DNA of 64,000 nucleotides. Origin: Kineosporia rhizophila (GTDB lineage Bacteria > Actinomycetota > Actinomycetes > Actinomycetales > Kineosporiaceae). Position 1 is the stretch's first letter. Each line of letters begins with the position of its first letter. Under the pieces are notes generated by a model. It searched no databases. It saw only the letters and a program-made list of their open reading frames with translations, and was not told the DNA's origin. The position numbers and the translations under genes were made by a program. The stretch spans positions 1 to 64,000 of the forward strand of contig NZ_JAJSOH010000011.1 of the NCBI RefSeq assembly GCF_021277265.1, given 5' to 3'. This document shows, one piece after another, positions 25,787 through 35,406 of the stretch.

Positions 25787-26518
25787 TCACCCCAGGCCCC
25801 ACGGGGCCAGCACCCCGGTGAAGGGCTTGGGCGGCGGCGGGGCGAACTCACCTCTCTTCCCGGTGCTCAGCCCCAGACGCACCAGCGACTCGGCGAACAC
25901 GGTGGCCGCCGCCACCCCGTCCACCACCGGTGACCCGAGAGCGTTCGTGATCGATGCGCAGAGGTCGGCCATCCCCGCGCACCCCAGCACCACCGCGTCC
26001 GAACCGTCCTCCTCCAGCGCCCGGCGGCAGTGCTCGGTGATCACCGCCCGGGCCTGCGGGTCGGTCTCCAGCGCCAGCACCGGGATCTCGCAACTGTGCA
26101 CGCCCCGGCAGCGCTCGCCGAAGCCGTAGCTGCGGGCCAGGTCCCAGGCCCGCCCGGTGGTCCGCGAGAGGGTGGTGACCACGCTGAACCCCCGCCCCAG
26201 GAACGAGGCGGCGTGCATCCCCGCCTCGGCGATCCCGACCACCGGGCCCCGGGCCCGTTCCCGGGCGGCCTCCAGCCCGGGGTCGCCGAAACAGGCCACC
26301 ACGTAGGCCGAGACCCCCTCCTGCTCACCGCGCGCGATCTCGGCGAGCAGGCCCGGCACGGCCAGGGCCTCGTCGTAGTGGCTCTCGATCGAGACCGGGC
26401 CGTGCTCCGGGTTCACCGCCTCGACGACCGTGCCGGGACCGGCCACCGCGCGGGCGGCGTGGGCGATCGTGGCGGTCATCGAGGCGGTGGTGTTCGGGTT
26501 GATCACCCGGATCCGCAT
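25787..26518 (-). CDS. Hydantoin racemase (aspartate/glutamate racemase family)
   Basis: 243 residues. Converts D- and L-5-substituted hydantoins or a similar substrate by a two-base mechanism. Both catalytic cysteines are present: C76 in VVACFGDPG and C180 in VVLGCAGMADL. The N-terminal IRVINPNTTASMT is the HyuE signature. The C-terminal about 15 residues are Pro-rich. Two bases separate it from the NCS1 transporter gene, so it is co-transcribed. Allantoin racemase is the main alternative, as the two are closely related. Confidence 0.87.
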   Translation of the reverse strand: MRIRVINPNTTASMTATIAHAARAVAGPGTVVEAVNPEHGPVSIESHYDEALAVPGLLAEIARGEQEGVSAYVVACFGDPGLEAARERARGPVVGIAEAGMHAASFLGRGFSVVTTLSRTTGRAWDLARSYGFGERCRGVHSCEIPVLALETDPQARAVITEHCRRALEEDGSDAVVLGCAGMADLCASITNALGSPVVDGVAAATVFAESLVRLGLSTGKRGEFAPPPPKPFTGVLAPWGLG

Positions 26519-26520
26519 GG

Positions 26521-28035
26521 TCAGCCGGCCGCCTCGGTGAGGGCCCGCCGGGTGGCCGACCCGGGCCGTCCGGCCAGCGCGAAGTAGGCCACGAAGCCCA
26601 GGGCGCAGCCGATGAACCAGCTGTAGTCACTGATCCAGAGCGCGTCGCCGGTCAGCTTCGGCACCACCACCGAGGCGATCGAGAAGGTGCCGGCCAGGGC
26701 CGTGGCGAGCACCGCGTCCGGGTTGTAGCCCTTCTCGTACCAGTACCTTCCGTCCTCCGACATGGTGAACAGGTCGTCCACCACCACCCGCTGGCGGCGG
26801 ATCAGGTAGTAGTCGGCGATCAGGACCCCGAACAGCGGGCCGATCAGGGCACCCAGCACGCCCAGGGTGTAGTGGATCGCGTCGGTGTTGTCGTACCAGT
26901 TCCACGGCGTGAGGATCACCGAGCCGACCGCCGCGATCATGCCGCCGGCCCGCCAGCTGATCCGCTGCGGGCTGACGTTGGAGAAGTCGAAGGCGGGGGA
27001 GATGAAGTTGGCCACGATGTTGATCCCGATCGTGGCAGTGGTGAAGGTGAGGGCACCGAGCACGATCGCGAAGGTGTTGTCGATCCGCGAGACGGTCTGG
27101 ACCGGGTCGGTGATCAGCTCGCCGAAGACCGGCAGGGTGGCCGCCGCGGTGAGCACCGTGAGCAGCGAGAACACCAGGAAGTTGACCGGCAGGCCGAGCA
27201 GGTTGCCGCGCTTGACCGCCTCGAAGCTGCGCCCGTAGCGGGAGAAGTCGCCGAAGTTCAGCATCGGGCCGGAGAAGTAGGAGACCACCAGGGCGATCGC
27301 CGAGAGCATGGTGGTGACCACGCTCCAGCCGGAGAGGTTCTCCGACGAGAGGTTGAGCGAGACGTGCCACTCGGACTTCCACAGCAGGTAGCCGCAGAGC
27401 AGGAACATCACCACGTAGACGGCCGGGCCGCAGAAGTCGATGAACCGGCGGATGCTCTCCATGCCCATCCAGAACACCGCCGCCTGCAGCACCCAGAGCA
27501 GGGCGTAGGTGCCCCAGCCCAGGTAGGAGAGGCCGAGGAAGCCGTGCTGGGCGGGGTCGGCGTAGGGCGCCAGACCGTCGAACAGGCGCACCAGCACCAC
27601 GTCGAGCGCGGCCGAGGCCAGGTAGGTCTGGATGCCGTACCAGGCCACCGCGATCGCCCCGCGGATGATCGCCGGGATGTTGGCGCCGCGCACACCGAAC
27701 GGGGCGCGGCAGATCACCGGGTACGGAACCCCGGCGATCTGGCTGGGTTTCGCCACCAGGTTGCAGAAGAACTGGACGATCAGGATGCCCACCACCAGCG
27801 AGACCAGAACCTGCCAGGAGGTGAGACCGAGGGCGAAAAGGCTTCCGGCGGTCACGTATCCGCCGACGCTGTGCACGTCCGACATCCAGAACGCGAAGAT
27901 GTTGTACGTGCCCCACTTCTGGTCGGCCAGGGGCGCCAGGTCCTCGTTGGTGAGGCGGGGGTCGTACCCCTCCTTGATCACTGAAGCTCCGGCCGGGTGG
28001 TCGGGGGTCAGGTGGTGGACGACGTCTTCGGCCAT
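26521..28035 (-). CDS. NCS1-family nucleobase/hydantoin/allantoin transporter
   Basis: 504 residues, about 12 membrane helices, starting with the conserved NEDLAPLADQKWGTYNIFAFWMSDVHSVGGY-type region. SQIAGVPYPVICRAPFGVRGANIPAIIRG matches helix 2-3 of Mhp1. Sodium- or proton-coupled uptake of hydantoin, allantoin or a nucleobase. Pairing with a hydantoin-type racemase gene favours hydantoin or allantoin. Confidence 0.92.
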   Translation of the reverse strand: MAEDVVHHLTPDHPAGASVIKEGYDPRLTNEDLAPLADQKWGTYNIFAFWMSDVHSVGGYVTAGSLFALGLTSWQVLVSLVVGILIVQFFCNLVAKPSQIAGVPYPVICRAPFGVRGANIPAIIRGAIAVAWYGIQTYLASAALDVVLVRLFDGLAPYADPAQHGFLGLSYLGWGTYALLWVLQAAVFWMGMESIRRFIDFCGPAVYVVMFLLCGYLLWKSEWHVSLNLSSENLSGWSVVTTMLSAIALVVSYFSGPMLNFGDFSRYGRSFEAVKRGNLLGLPVNFLVFSLLTVLTAAATLPVFGELITDPVQTVSRIDNTFAIVLGALTFTTATIGINIVANFISPAFDFSNVSPQRISWRAGGMIAAVGSVILTPWNWYDNTDAIHYTLGVLGALIGPLFGVLIADYYLIRRQRVVVDDLFTMSEDGRYWYEKGYNPDAVLATALAGTFSIASVVVPKLTGDALWISDYSWFIGCALGFVAYFALAGRPGSATRRALTEAAG

Positions 28036-28125
28036 GAGCGGGCTCCCGGGGCGTAGGAGGAGGCGTAGGAGGATCAGGGGCTCCTTCGACGCTAGGCCGC
28101 GCTTGTTGCCCGGTGATGTCGGCTT

Positions 28126-28842
28126 TCATATATCTTCCGGATCGGCCAGCAGCCCGGCCCGTTCCGGCAGCGAGGCGATCACCTGCGCCAGACGGTCGTG
28201 GTGCTGGCCGGCGATCCGGAGCAGGGCCTCGGCGTCGCGGGTGGTGAACGCGGTGAGCATCGCGGTGTGCTCGCCGTGCAGCAGCGCCCGCTCGGCGCCG
28301 GGTAGCCAGCGCATCGGCTGGAACGGCTCGGTGACGTTCCAGGCCGACTCGAACATGCGCTGCAGCCGGTGCATCCGGCAGGGCACGATCAGCGCCAGAT
28401 GAAAGTGCCGGCTCGCCCGGTGGTAGCTGCGCGGATCCCAGTCGGTCTGCAGGGTCTCCAACATCGCATGGGCCTGAGCGGCAGCAGCGATGTCGGCCGA
28501 GGTGGCCATCTCGACGGCGGCCCGCAGAGCCGCCGACTCCAGCACGCCCCGCACCAGGTAGATCTCGGACAGCTCCCGCCGGGTCAGTTGCGCCACCACG
28601 TAACCAGCGTTCGGCCGGTGGGCCACCAGGTTCTCCCCCACCAGCGTCTTCAGGGCCTCGCGCACCGGGATCGGGCTCACCCCGAACAACGCGGCCACCT
28701 CGGCCAGGGGGATCGGGGTACCGGGCGGGGCGCCGCCCTCCAGGATCACCCGCCGCAGCTCGTCCAGGATCGCCAGCTGGGGGCTGCCGGTGCGGCGTGG
28801 CTCCAGCTGGGCAAGGAGAACCGATCGCCGTCCGTGGCCCAT
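28126..28842 (-). CDS. GntR-family regulator, FCD subfamily
   Basis: 238 residues. The winged helix is at about 20-90 (ILDELRRVILEGGAPPGTPIPLAEVAALFGVSPIPVREAL). The all-helical FCD effector domain follows, with metal/ligand-type residues including the histidine-rich segment around YHRASRHFHLALI. It sits 90 bases upstream of the NCS1-racemase pair in the same orientation and is the likely regulator of it, sensing the transported ring compound or its product. Confidence 0.9.
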   Translation of the reverse strand: MGHGRRSVLLAQLEPRRTGSPQLAILDELRRVILEGGAPPGTPIPLAEVAALFGVSPIPVREALKTLVGENLVAHRPNAGYVVAQLTRRELSEIYLVRGVLESAALRAAVEMATSADIAAAAQAHAMLETLQTDWDPRSYHRASRHFHLALIVPCRMHRLQRMFESAWNVTEPFQPMRWLPGAERALLHGEHTAMLTAFTTRDAEALLRIAGQHHDRLAQVIASLPERAGLLADPEDI

Positions 28843-28917
28843 CCTCGGGAAACTACCTGAGGACGGCGGGAGCCGGGGGCCCCGCAGAAGGCATGGACTT
28901 ACGAAACCCGACCCAGG

Positions 28918-29985
28918 TCAGAACAGGCTCATCTGCCCGGCGTCGGCCAGCGCGGCGGCGTTACGGGCGGCCCGGGTGAGCGTGGGGCGGGGCAGGGTGA
29001 TCACCCTGTCCTTGTTCTCCGGGCGGGAGCGCGGGCCCTGCCCGTAGACCCGCTCGCTGTACCAGGACGGCGGCTCGCCGCCGGTGAGTGACCAGAGCGA
29101 GGCGCCGAGCCGGATGTCGCGGGCCCTCAGCGTGTCCTGCAGGCGCTGCTCGTCGAGCGGCAGGGACATCGTGGCGATCTTCGGGATGCGCAGGTCGCGG
29201 CGCATCTCCATGAGGTGCTGGTTGCGGGCCACGTTCGCGCGGGCCTCGGGGCCGGCCAGGGCGGCGGTGGCGGCCGGCCCGATCAGCGCGGCCACCTCCT
29301 CTTCCCGCCCGTCGTCGAGCGCGCCGTAGACCTTCTCCACCGACTCGAACTCGGCCAGCAGCTTCGCCGCCCGCTTGGGGCCGATGCCGAAGGCGCCGGG
29401 CAGGTTGTCGGAGGCGTCGCCGCGCAGGGCGGCGAAGTCCTTGTACTGGTCGGGGCGCACGCCGTACTGGTGCTGCAGCCCTTCCGGGTCGATCAGGGGC
29501 GAGCCGTCGATGCCGCCGTTCATCACCCGCAGCACCGAGGTGTTCTCGTCGACCAGGGCGAACATGTCGCGGTCGCTGGTGACCACGGTGGTGCGCCAGC
29601 CGTGCCGGCGGGCGGCCCGGGCCGAGGAGGCCATCACGTCGTCGGCCTCGTAGCCCTTGGGCACGATCACCGTGACGCCGGCCGCGGCCAGGAAGCCGGG
29701 GGCGGCGTCGAGCTGCAGGCACAGATCTTCGGACTTCTCCGGCCGGTGCGCCTTGTAGCCGTCGTAGTCACCGCGCCGGACCGACTCACCGGCCGCGCAG
29801 TCGAAGCCCACCACCAGGGCGTCCGGCCGCAGCCGGGCCGAGGCCGTGGCCAGGAAGCTGATCAGCCCCTTCAGCGCCCAGACCGGGGCGCCGCCCTGGT
29901 CGCGCAGATCGCCCTGGGACATCGCGTGGTGAGCGCGGTGCAGGAGGCTGTTGCCGTCGACAGCCAGCAGCAGGGGAACGGGCAC
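28918..29985 (-). CDS. 5'-3' exonuclease / flap endonuclease-like protein
   Basis: 355 residues. The N-terminal resolvase-like domain starts AVDGNSLLHRAHHAM. Acidic metal-binding residues are in YEADDVMAS and VTSDRDMFALVDE, and a helix-hairpin-helix lies at about 185-220 (LPGAFGIGPKRAAKLLAEF). It is the stand-alone counterpart of the PolA 5' nuclease domain. An SOS box lies 58 bases upstream of its ATG, suggesting induction by DNA damage. Confidence 0.9.
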   Translation of the reverse strand: MPVPLLLAVDGNSLLHRAHHAMSQGDLRDQGGAPVWALKGLISFLATASARLRPDALVVGFDCAAGESVRRGDYDGYKAHRPEKSEDLCLQLDAAPGFLAAAGVTVIVPKGYEADDVMASSARAARRHGWRTTVVTSDRDMFALVDENTSVLRVMNGGIDGSPLIDPEGLQHQYGVRPDQYKDFAALRGDASDNLPGAFGIGPKRAAKLLAEFESVEKVYGALDDGREEEVAALIGPAATAALAGPEARANVARNQHLMEMRRDLRIPKIATMSLPLDEQRLQDTLRARDIRLGASLWSLTGGEPPSWYSERVYGQGPRSRPENKDRVITLPRPTLTRAARNAAALADAGQMSLF

Positions 29986-30042
29986 GCGTCCCAGAATGCC
30001 CCAACCGGTCGCGTCGGCGCACGCACCCTGACCGGAAAATCT

Positions 30043-30056
30043 CGAACGAGTGTTCG
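30043..30056. promoter_or_regulatory. LexA operator (SOS box) before the exonuclease gene
   Basis: CGAACGAGTGTTCG has perfect CGAAC-N4-GTTCG half-sites. It is 58 bases upstream of the exonuclease ATG (29985, minus strand) and about 75-110 bases upstream of the divergent MarR gene, so it could control either or both. Confidence 0.87.
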
Positions 30057-30129
30057 ATCTTGCCTGGCCGCAGGCCCGGTGGATCTCCGATTACCGGCTG
30101 GTTGCCCCGGGGAACCACCGGAGCGTCCG

Positions 30130-30675
30130 ATGAGGCAGATTCCCGAAAACCCTGGATACAGTGTGCCGGTGAGCGAACCGCGGTGGCTGAGCGACGAGGA
30201 ACAGAAGGCCTGGCGCAAGTTCGCCGCGGTCTTCACCCTGCTACCGGCCTCCCTGGACGCCCAACTGCAGCACGACGCCTCCCTCACCCACTTCGCCTAC
30301 TTCGCCCTGGCCATGCTCTCCGAGGCGCCCGACCGTCAGCTGCGGATGAGCGAGCTGGCGGCCCGCTCCAGCAGCTCCCCGAGCCGGCTGTCGCACACCA
30401 TCAGCCGGCTGGAGAACCGGGGCCTCGTCCGGCGCTTCCGGGCCGCCGAGGACGGCCGGGGTCAGGTGGCCCAGCTCACCGACGAGGGGATGGCCGCCCT
30501 GGTCGGGATGGCGCCGGGGCACGTGGAGGCGGTGCAGCGGTTCGTCTTCGACGCCCTCACCGCCGAGCAGGTGCAGCAGCTGAACGAGATCTCCGGGGCG
30601 ATCCTGGCCAAGATCGACCCCGACGGCACGCTGGTGCCCCCGCCGCCGTCGAGCAGTTCCGACGGCGAGGGCTGA
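30130..30675 (+). CDS. MarR-family transcriptional regulator
   Basis: 181 residues from ATG 30130. The core begins EEQKAWRKFAAVFTLLPASLDAQLQ and holds the winged helix with LRMSELAARSSSSPSRLSHTISRLENRGLVRR, followed by the wing. GTG at 30163 or 30169 are alternative starts. TACAGT at 30157-30162 could even be a -10 for leaderless translation from 30169. The C-terminus is Pro/Ser-rich. Its target is probably itself or a divergent neighbour. Stops meet the convergent hrpA within three bases. Confidence 0.88.
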   Translation: MRQIPENPGYSVPVSEPRWLSDEEQKAWRKFAAVFTLLPASLDAQLQHDASLTHFAYFALAMLSEAPDRQLRMSELAARSSSSPSRLSHTISRLENRGLVRRFRAAEDGRGQVAQLTDEGMAALVGMAPGHVEAVQRFVFDALTAEQVQQLNEISGAILAKIDPDGTLVPPPPSSSSDGEG

Positions 30676-30678
30676 ACC

Positions 30679-33600
30679 TCAGCGCAGGTCGGCGATCGCC
30701 TTGCGCACCCGCTGCTCGGACACGGGGTACGCGGTCTTGAGTCCGCCGCCGAACAGACCCACCCGTAGTTCCTCGAGCATCCAGCGCACGCCGATCACGT
30801 CGTCCTCGCGCCGGCGTGCCGGCGGCAGCTTAGCCACCGCCGCCTGGAACTCGGCCCGCAGAGCAAGGACCTGTTCCTGCTGCCCCCGGTCGCGCTGGTA
30901 GCGCTCCGGCAGCTTCTCCAGCCGGCGTTGCATGGCCTGCAGATAACGGACGAGGTCAGGCAGCTTGGTCGCGCCGGTGGCGGTCACGAAGCCGGGGAAG
31001 ACCAGAGCGGCCAGCTGGGAGCGCAGGTCGGTGAGCCCCGGCAGCAGGGCCGGGCTCGACGTGGACTTCAGCTCCAGCTCGATCTCGCGGGCCAGCCCCA
31101 GAATCGTGGACGTGGTGGCCAGGACGCTGGTGACCTCCGGATGCACCTCCTGCCGCACCTCCAGGAGCAGGCGCTCGAAGCCGGCCCGGTCCCAGGCCGG
31201 CCCGCCCGCCCGGTCGACGAGGTCGTCGACGGCCGCCCCGAGGCAGTCGTCGAACAGGTCGGACGGCGTCTTGTGCGGGGCCTGGGCCAGCGCCAGCTTC
31301 TGCCGGTTGCTCAGCCGGGCCAGCACGCTCTTGGCCGGCGAGGCGATGTTCAGCACGATCAGCCGGCGGGTGCCCGCCCGCATCGAGCGACGCTGGTCGC
31401 CGGGATCGTCGAGCACCTTCACGTCGACCGTGCTGCCCCGGTCGACCAGCGCCGGATACCCCTGCACGGTCAGCCCGGCCGACTTGTACTCGACCGACCG
31501 CGGGATCGCCCCGACGGTCCAGGCCGTCAGCCCGGTGACCTCGACCTTGGAGACCGCCGAGGAGATCTCCTGGCGCAGCTTCGGGCGCAGCTTCTCCCGC
31601 AGCCGGTCCAGGCTCTTGCTCTCGCCCAGCCGGTTGCCCTTCTCGTCCTCCACCCGGAAGGTGACCTTGAGGTGGTCGGGCACCTTGGCCAGGTCCCACG
31701 CGCCCTCCGGGACGTCCACCCCGGTCAGCTCGTAGAGCTCGTCCTCCAGCGCCGGGAAGAGCGGCTCGGAACCGGGCTCGGTGTCGGCCAGCCGTTCCAG
31801 CACCGCCCGGGCCCGCTCCGGCGCCGGGGTCAGCCCCTTGCGCACCGGCTTGGGCAGCGAGCGGATCAGCTCGGTGACCAGTTCCTGCCGCAGTCCCGGG
31901 ATCTGCCACTCGAAGTCCTGGTCCTTGACCTGGTTCAGGGCGCCCAGGGGCAGGTGCACGGTGACCCCGTCGGCCGCCGTACCCGGCTCGAACTGGTAGG
32001 TCACCTTCAGGCGCAGGTCGCCGACCGGCCAGGTGGCCGGGTAGTCCTCGGCCGAGACCTTGGGGGCCTCGGGGGCGAACAGCATGGACGTCCAGAAGCT
32101 CAGCTGGTCGGGCCGGTCCCGGCGGGCCTTCTTCCACCACGAGTCGAAGTGCGGCACCGACACCACGTCGGCGGGGATGCGCTGGTCGTAGAAGTCGAAC
32201 AGGATCTCGTCGTCCACCACGATGTCGCGGCGCCGGACCTTCTCCTCCAGCGACTCGACATCGTCCAGCAGCTTGCGGTTCTCGTGGAAGAACGCGTGGC
32301 CGGTGCGCCACTCGCCCTCGACCAGGGCGTGCCGGATGAACAGCTCCCGGGACAGCTCCGGGTCGATCCGGCCGTAGCCGACCGTGCGCCCGACCACCAC
32401 CGGAATGCCGTACAGGGTGACCCTTTCGGTGGCCACCGCCGAGCCGCGCTTCTTCTCCCAGCGGGGCTCGCTGTAGTGCCGCTTGACCAGGTGCCCGGCC
32501 AGCCGCTCGATCCACAACGGGTCGATCCGGGCCGCCGTGCGGCCCCAGAGCCGGCTGGTCTCGACCAGTTCGCCGACCATCACCCAGCGCGGGGTGCTGC
32601 GGTACAGCGCCGAGCCCGGCTGGATGGCGAAGCGGGCACTGCGGGCCCCCAGGTACTCCCGCGTCTCGCCGTCTTTCAGGCCCACCTGCGAGAGCAGTCC
32701 CGAAAGTAGCGACAGGTGAATCTTTTCCGCCTGGGCGTCGGTGACCGGCTCGAGCGCATCCTCGATCTCGTCCGGATCGACGGCCTCGGGATCGAAACTC
32801 GACGTCGCCCGGCCGCCCGCTACCCGGATCCCCGCGCTGCGCAGCACCTGACGCAGCTGCCCGTGCAGGTCCTGCCACTCCCGGATCCGCTGACTGTGCA
32901 GGAACTCGTCGCGGCACATCCGCCGGAACCGGCCGGAGCCGTACTCCTTCTGCTTCCCGACCACGTAGTTCCACAGGTTCACGTAGCTCAGGAAGTCCGA
33001 GCGCTGGTCCTTGAACCGGGCGTGCGACTGGTCGGCCTGGGCCTGCTTGTCGGTCGGCCGTTCCCGCGGGTCCTGGATCGACAGCGCCGAGACGATCACC
33101 AGGACGTCGGCCAGACAGCCGTTGCGGTCGGCCTCCACCAGCATCCGGGCCAGCCGGGGGTCGACCGGCAGCTGCGCCAGGGTGCGCCCCATGCCGGTGA
33201 GGCGCTTGCGCTGGTCAGTCTGTTCCGGGTCGATCGCGCCGAGCTCGTCCAGCAGCGCCATGCCGTCCTTGATCTGACGCGGGTCGGGCGACTCCAGGAA
33301 CGGGAAGCGTTCCACCTCGCCCAGGTTCAGTGAGGTCATCTGCAGGATGACGGCGGCCAGGTTGGTGCGCAGGATCTCCGGGTCGGTGAACTCCGGACGG
33401 CTCTCGAAGTCCTCCTCGCTGTAGAGGCGGATGCAGATACCGTCGGAAAGCCGCCCGCAGCGGCCCTTGCGCTGGTTCGCCGAGGCCTGCGACACCTTCT
33501 CGATCGGCAGGCGCTGCACCTTGGTGCGGAAGCTGTAGCGGCTGATCCGGGCCGTGCCCGGGTCGATCACGTACCTGATTCCCGGCACGGTGAGCGAGGT

Positions 33601-34689
33601 CTCGGCCACGTTGGTGGCCAGCACGATGCGCCGGCCCGAGTGCGGGGCGAAGACCCGGTGCTGCTCGGCCGCCGAGAGCCGGGCGTACAGCGGCACCACC
33701 TCGGTGTTCGCCCCGACGTGCCGGTTCAGCGCGTCGGCGGCGTCGCGGATCTCGCGCTCACCGCTGAAGAACACCAGCACGTCGCCCGGGCCCTCGGCCT
33801 CGAGCTCGTCGACCGCCTCGATCACCGCCTCGATCGGGTCGCGGGTGATCTCGGTGGTGTTGCCCTCCTCGTCGACCTCCTCGACGAGGACCAGGGGACG
33901 GTAACGGACCTCGACCGGATAGGTGCGGCCGGAGACCTCGACGATCGGGGCGTCGTCGAAATGCCGTGAGAACGCCTCCGGGTCGATGGTGGCGGAGGTG
34001 ATGACCACCTTCAGGTCGGGCCGGCGCGGCAGCAGCTGCTTGAGGTAGCCGAGCAGGAAGTCGATGGTGAGGCTGCGCTCGTGGGCCTCGTCGATGATGA
34101 TCGTGTCGTAGCGGGTGAGCAGCCGGTCCCGCTGGATCTCGGCCAGCAGGATGCCGTCGGTCATCAGCTTGACCAGCGTGGAGTCGCTCGCCTGGTCGGT
34201 GAAACGCACCGTGTAGCCGATGGTCTCGCCCAGTTCGCCGCCCACCTCCTCGGCGATCCGCTCGGCCACCGAGCGCGCGGCCAGCCGCCGGGGCTGGGTG
34301 TGCCCGATCATCCCGCGGACGCCGCGGCCCAGTTCCAGGCAGATTTTCGGCAGTTGAGTGGTCTTGCCCGACCCGGTCTCACCTGCCACGATCACGACCT
34401 GGTGCTCGGCGATCGCCTTCAGCAGGTCGTCACGCCGCTGACTCACCGGCAGTTGCGCCGGATAGGTGATCGCCGGAACGGAGGCGCGACGGCTCTCGAC
34501 CCTGGCCCGCGAACTGCCGATCTCCGTGGAGATCCGTGCCAGTTCGGCGGTTCTCTCCTCGTCGGTCCGCCGGCGTGAGTGCAGCACCGAATCGAGCTGA
34601 CGGCCCAGCCGGCGCTCATCGGTCAACGACACGTCGTTCAGGGAAGAACGCAGCTCATTTACAGCTGAAACCCAGGTTTGTGTGCTCAT
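30679..34689 (-). CDS. hrpA: ATP-dependent RNA helicase HrpA
   Basis: 1336 residues, the usual length. DEAH-box RNA helicase implicated in rescue of stalled ribosomes and mRNA processing. Walker A GETGSGKT at 103-110, DEAH at 200-203, motif III SATID, motif VI QRKGRCGR. The OB-fold region and the large C-terminal DUF3418 (about 720-1320) are complete. Monocistronic, divergent from the Rieske gene. Confidence 0.96.
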   Translation of the reverse strand: MSTQTWVSAVNELRSSLNDVSLTDERRLGRQLDSVLHSRRRTDEERTAELARISTEIGSSRARVESRRASVPAITYPAQLPVSQRRDDLLKAIAEHQVVIVAGETGSGKTTQLPKICLELGRGVRGMIGHTQPRRLAARSVAERIAEEVGGELGETIGYTVRFTDQASDSTLVKLMTDGILLAEIQRDRLLTRYDTIIIDEAHERSLTIDFLLGYLKQLLPRRPDLKVVITSATIDPEAFSRHFDDAPIVEVSGRTYPVEVRYRPLVLVEEVDEEGNTTEITRDPIEAVIEAVDELEAEGPGDVLVFFSGEREIRDAADALNRHVGANTEVVPLYARLSAAEQHRVFAPHSGRRIVLATNVAETSLTVPGIRYVIDPGTARISRYSFRTKVQRLPIEKVSQASANQRKGRCGRLSDGICIRLYSEEDFESRPEFTDPEILRTNLAAVILQMTSLNLGEVERFPFLESPDPRQIKDGMALLDELGAIDPEQTDQRKRLTGMGRTLAQLPVDPRLARMLVEADRNGCLADVLVIVSALSIQDPRERPTDKQAQADQSHARFKDQRSDFLSYVNLWNYVVGKQKEYGSGRFRRMCRDEFLHSQRIREWQDLHGQLRQVLRSAGIRVAGGRATSSFDPEAVDPDEIEDALEPVTDAQAEKIHLSLLSGLLSQVGLKDGETREYLGARSARFAIQPGSALYRSTPRWVMVGELVETSRLWGRTAARIDPLWIERLAGHLVKRHYSEPRWEKKRGSAVATERVTLYGIPVVVGRTVGYGRIDPELSRELFIRHALVEGEWRTGHAFFHENRKLLDDVESLEEKVRRRDIVVDDEILFDFYDQRIPADVVSVPHFDSWWKKARRDRPDQLSFWTSMLFAPEAPKVSAEDYPATWPVGDLRLKVTYQFEPGTAADGVTVHLPLGALNQVKDQDFEWQIPGLRQELVTELIRSLPKPVRKGLTPAPERARAVLERLADTEPGSEPLFPALEDELYELTGVDVPEGAWDLAKVPDHLKVTFRVEDEKGNRLGESKSLDRLREKLRPKLRQEISSAVSKVEVTGLTAWTVGAIPRSVEYKSAGLTVQGYPALVDRGSTVDVKVLDDPGDQRRSMRAGTRRLIVLNIASPAKSVLARLSNRQKLALAQAPHKTPSDLFDDCLGAAVDDLVDRAGGPAWDRAGFERLLLEVRQEVHPEVTSVLATTSTILGLAREIELELKSTSSPALLPGLTDLRSQLAALVFPGFVTATGATKLPDLVRYLQAMQRRLEKLPERYQRDRGQQEQVLALRAEFQAAVAKLPPARRREDDVIGVRWMLEELRVGLFGGGLKTAYPVSEQRVRKAIADLR

Positions 34690-34786
34690 CTGCGCGAAAT
34701 CCTAGACACCACAGGGAAAAGTTGCGTGGCCGGGTAGCCATGTCACTAGTATTTTCATCTTCAACGACCTCACAGGAGGATCACCC

Positions 34787-35332
34787 ATGACTGCAACCCT
34801 CCGCAGCACCGGAGAGAAGCAGACGGCTCCCGACGCGGCCGCGAACCTCGAAGAGGCACGGCCGGCCGGCTTCAGCCGGCGCCGGGCCATGACGGTCTGC
34901 TCCCTGACCCTGCTCGGTGCAGCCGGGCTGGCCGCCTGCGGCGGTGGCGACGAGGAGGAGACCACGTCGTCCTCCGGCTCGACGCCCTCGGCCTCCGAGA
35001 GCACCGAGAGCTCGGCCGACGCGGGCTCGGGCTCGGGCGGCCAGACCATCGCCGCCGTCTCCGACATCCCCGAGGGCGAGGCCGCGAGCTTCGAGCTCGA
35101 CGGTGACCCGATCATCGTGTCGATGCCCGCGGCCGAGCAGCCGGCGGCCTTCTCCGCCGTCTGCCCGCACCAGGGTGCGACCGTGGCGGTGGAGGGGGAC
35201 CAGATCGTCTGCCCGCTGCACAATTCGATCTTCGAGAAGGACACGGGCGCTTTCGTCTCGGGGCCGGCGGCCGGGAAGGGACTGACCCCGATCGAGGTGT
35301 CGGTCGAAGGCGGGAACATCGTCACGTCCTGA
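34787..35332 (+). CDS. Rieske 2Fe-2S lipoprotein
   Basis: 181 residues. Twin-arginine-type N-region FSRRRAMTVCSLTLLG followed by a hydrophobic stretch and possible lipobox LAAC at about residue 46, then a Ser/Thr/Glu linker. The Rieske fold has both cluster motifs, CPHQG (C-x-H) and CPLHNS (C-x2-H), so the cluster ligands are intact. Folded export by Tat suits a cluster protein. It is not part of a cytochrome bc1 operon; the electron partner is unknown. Start ATG preceded by AGGAGG. Confidence 0.92.
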   Translation: MTATLRSTGEKQTAPDAAANLEEARPAGFSRRRAMTVCSLTLLGAAGLAACGGGDEEETTSSSGSTPSASESTESSADAGSGSGGQTIAAVSDIPEGEAASFELDGDPIIVSMPAAEQPAAFSAVCPHQGATVAVEGDQIVCPLHNSIFEKDTGAFVSGPAAGKGLTPIEVSVEGGNIVTS

Positions 35333-35362
35333 CCCATTCCCTGCCCATCGTCGCAGGATCCA

Positions 35363-35406
35363 GGCGCCGGGCCCGGGGAGTCAAACGACTTACCGGGCCC
35401 GGCGCC
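35363..35406. terminator. Bidirectional hairpin terminator overlapping a coding end
   Basis: Perfect 14-bp stem GGCGCCGGGCCCGG / CCGGGCCCGGCGCC with a 16-base loop, between the Rieske gene and the convergent surface-protein gene. The stop codon of the latter (35390-35392) is in the loop and its last codons form the right arm. Confidence 0.78.
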
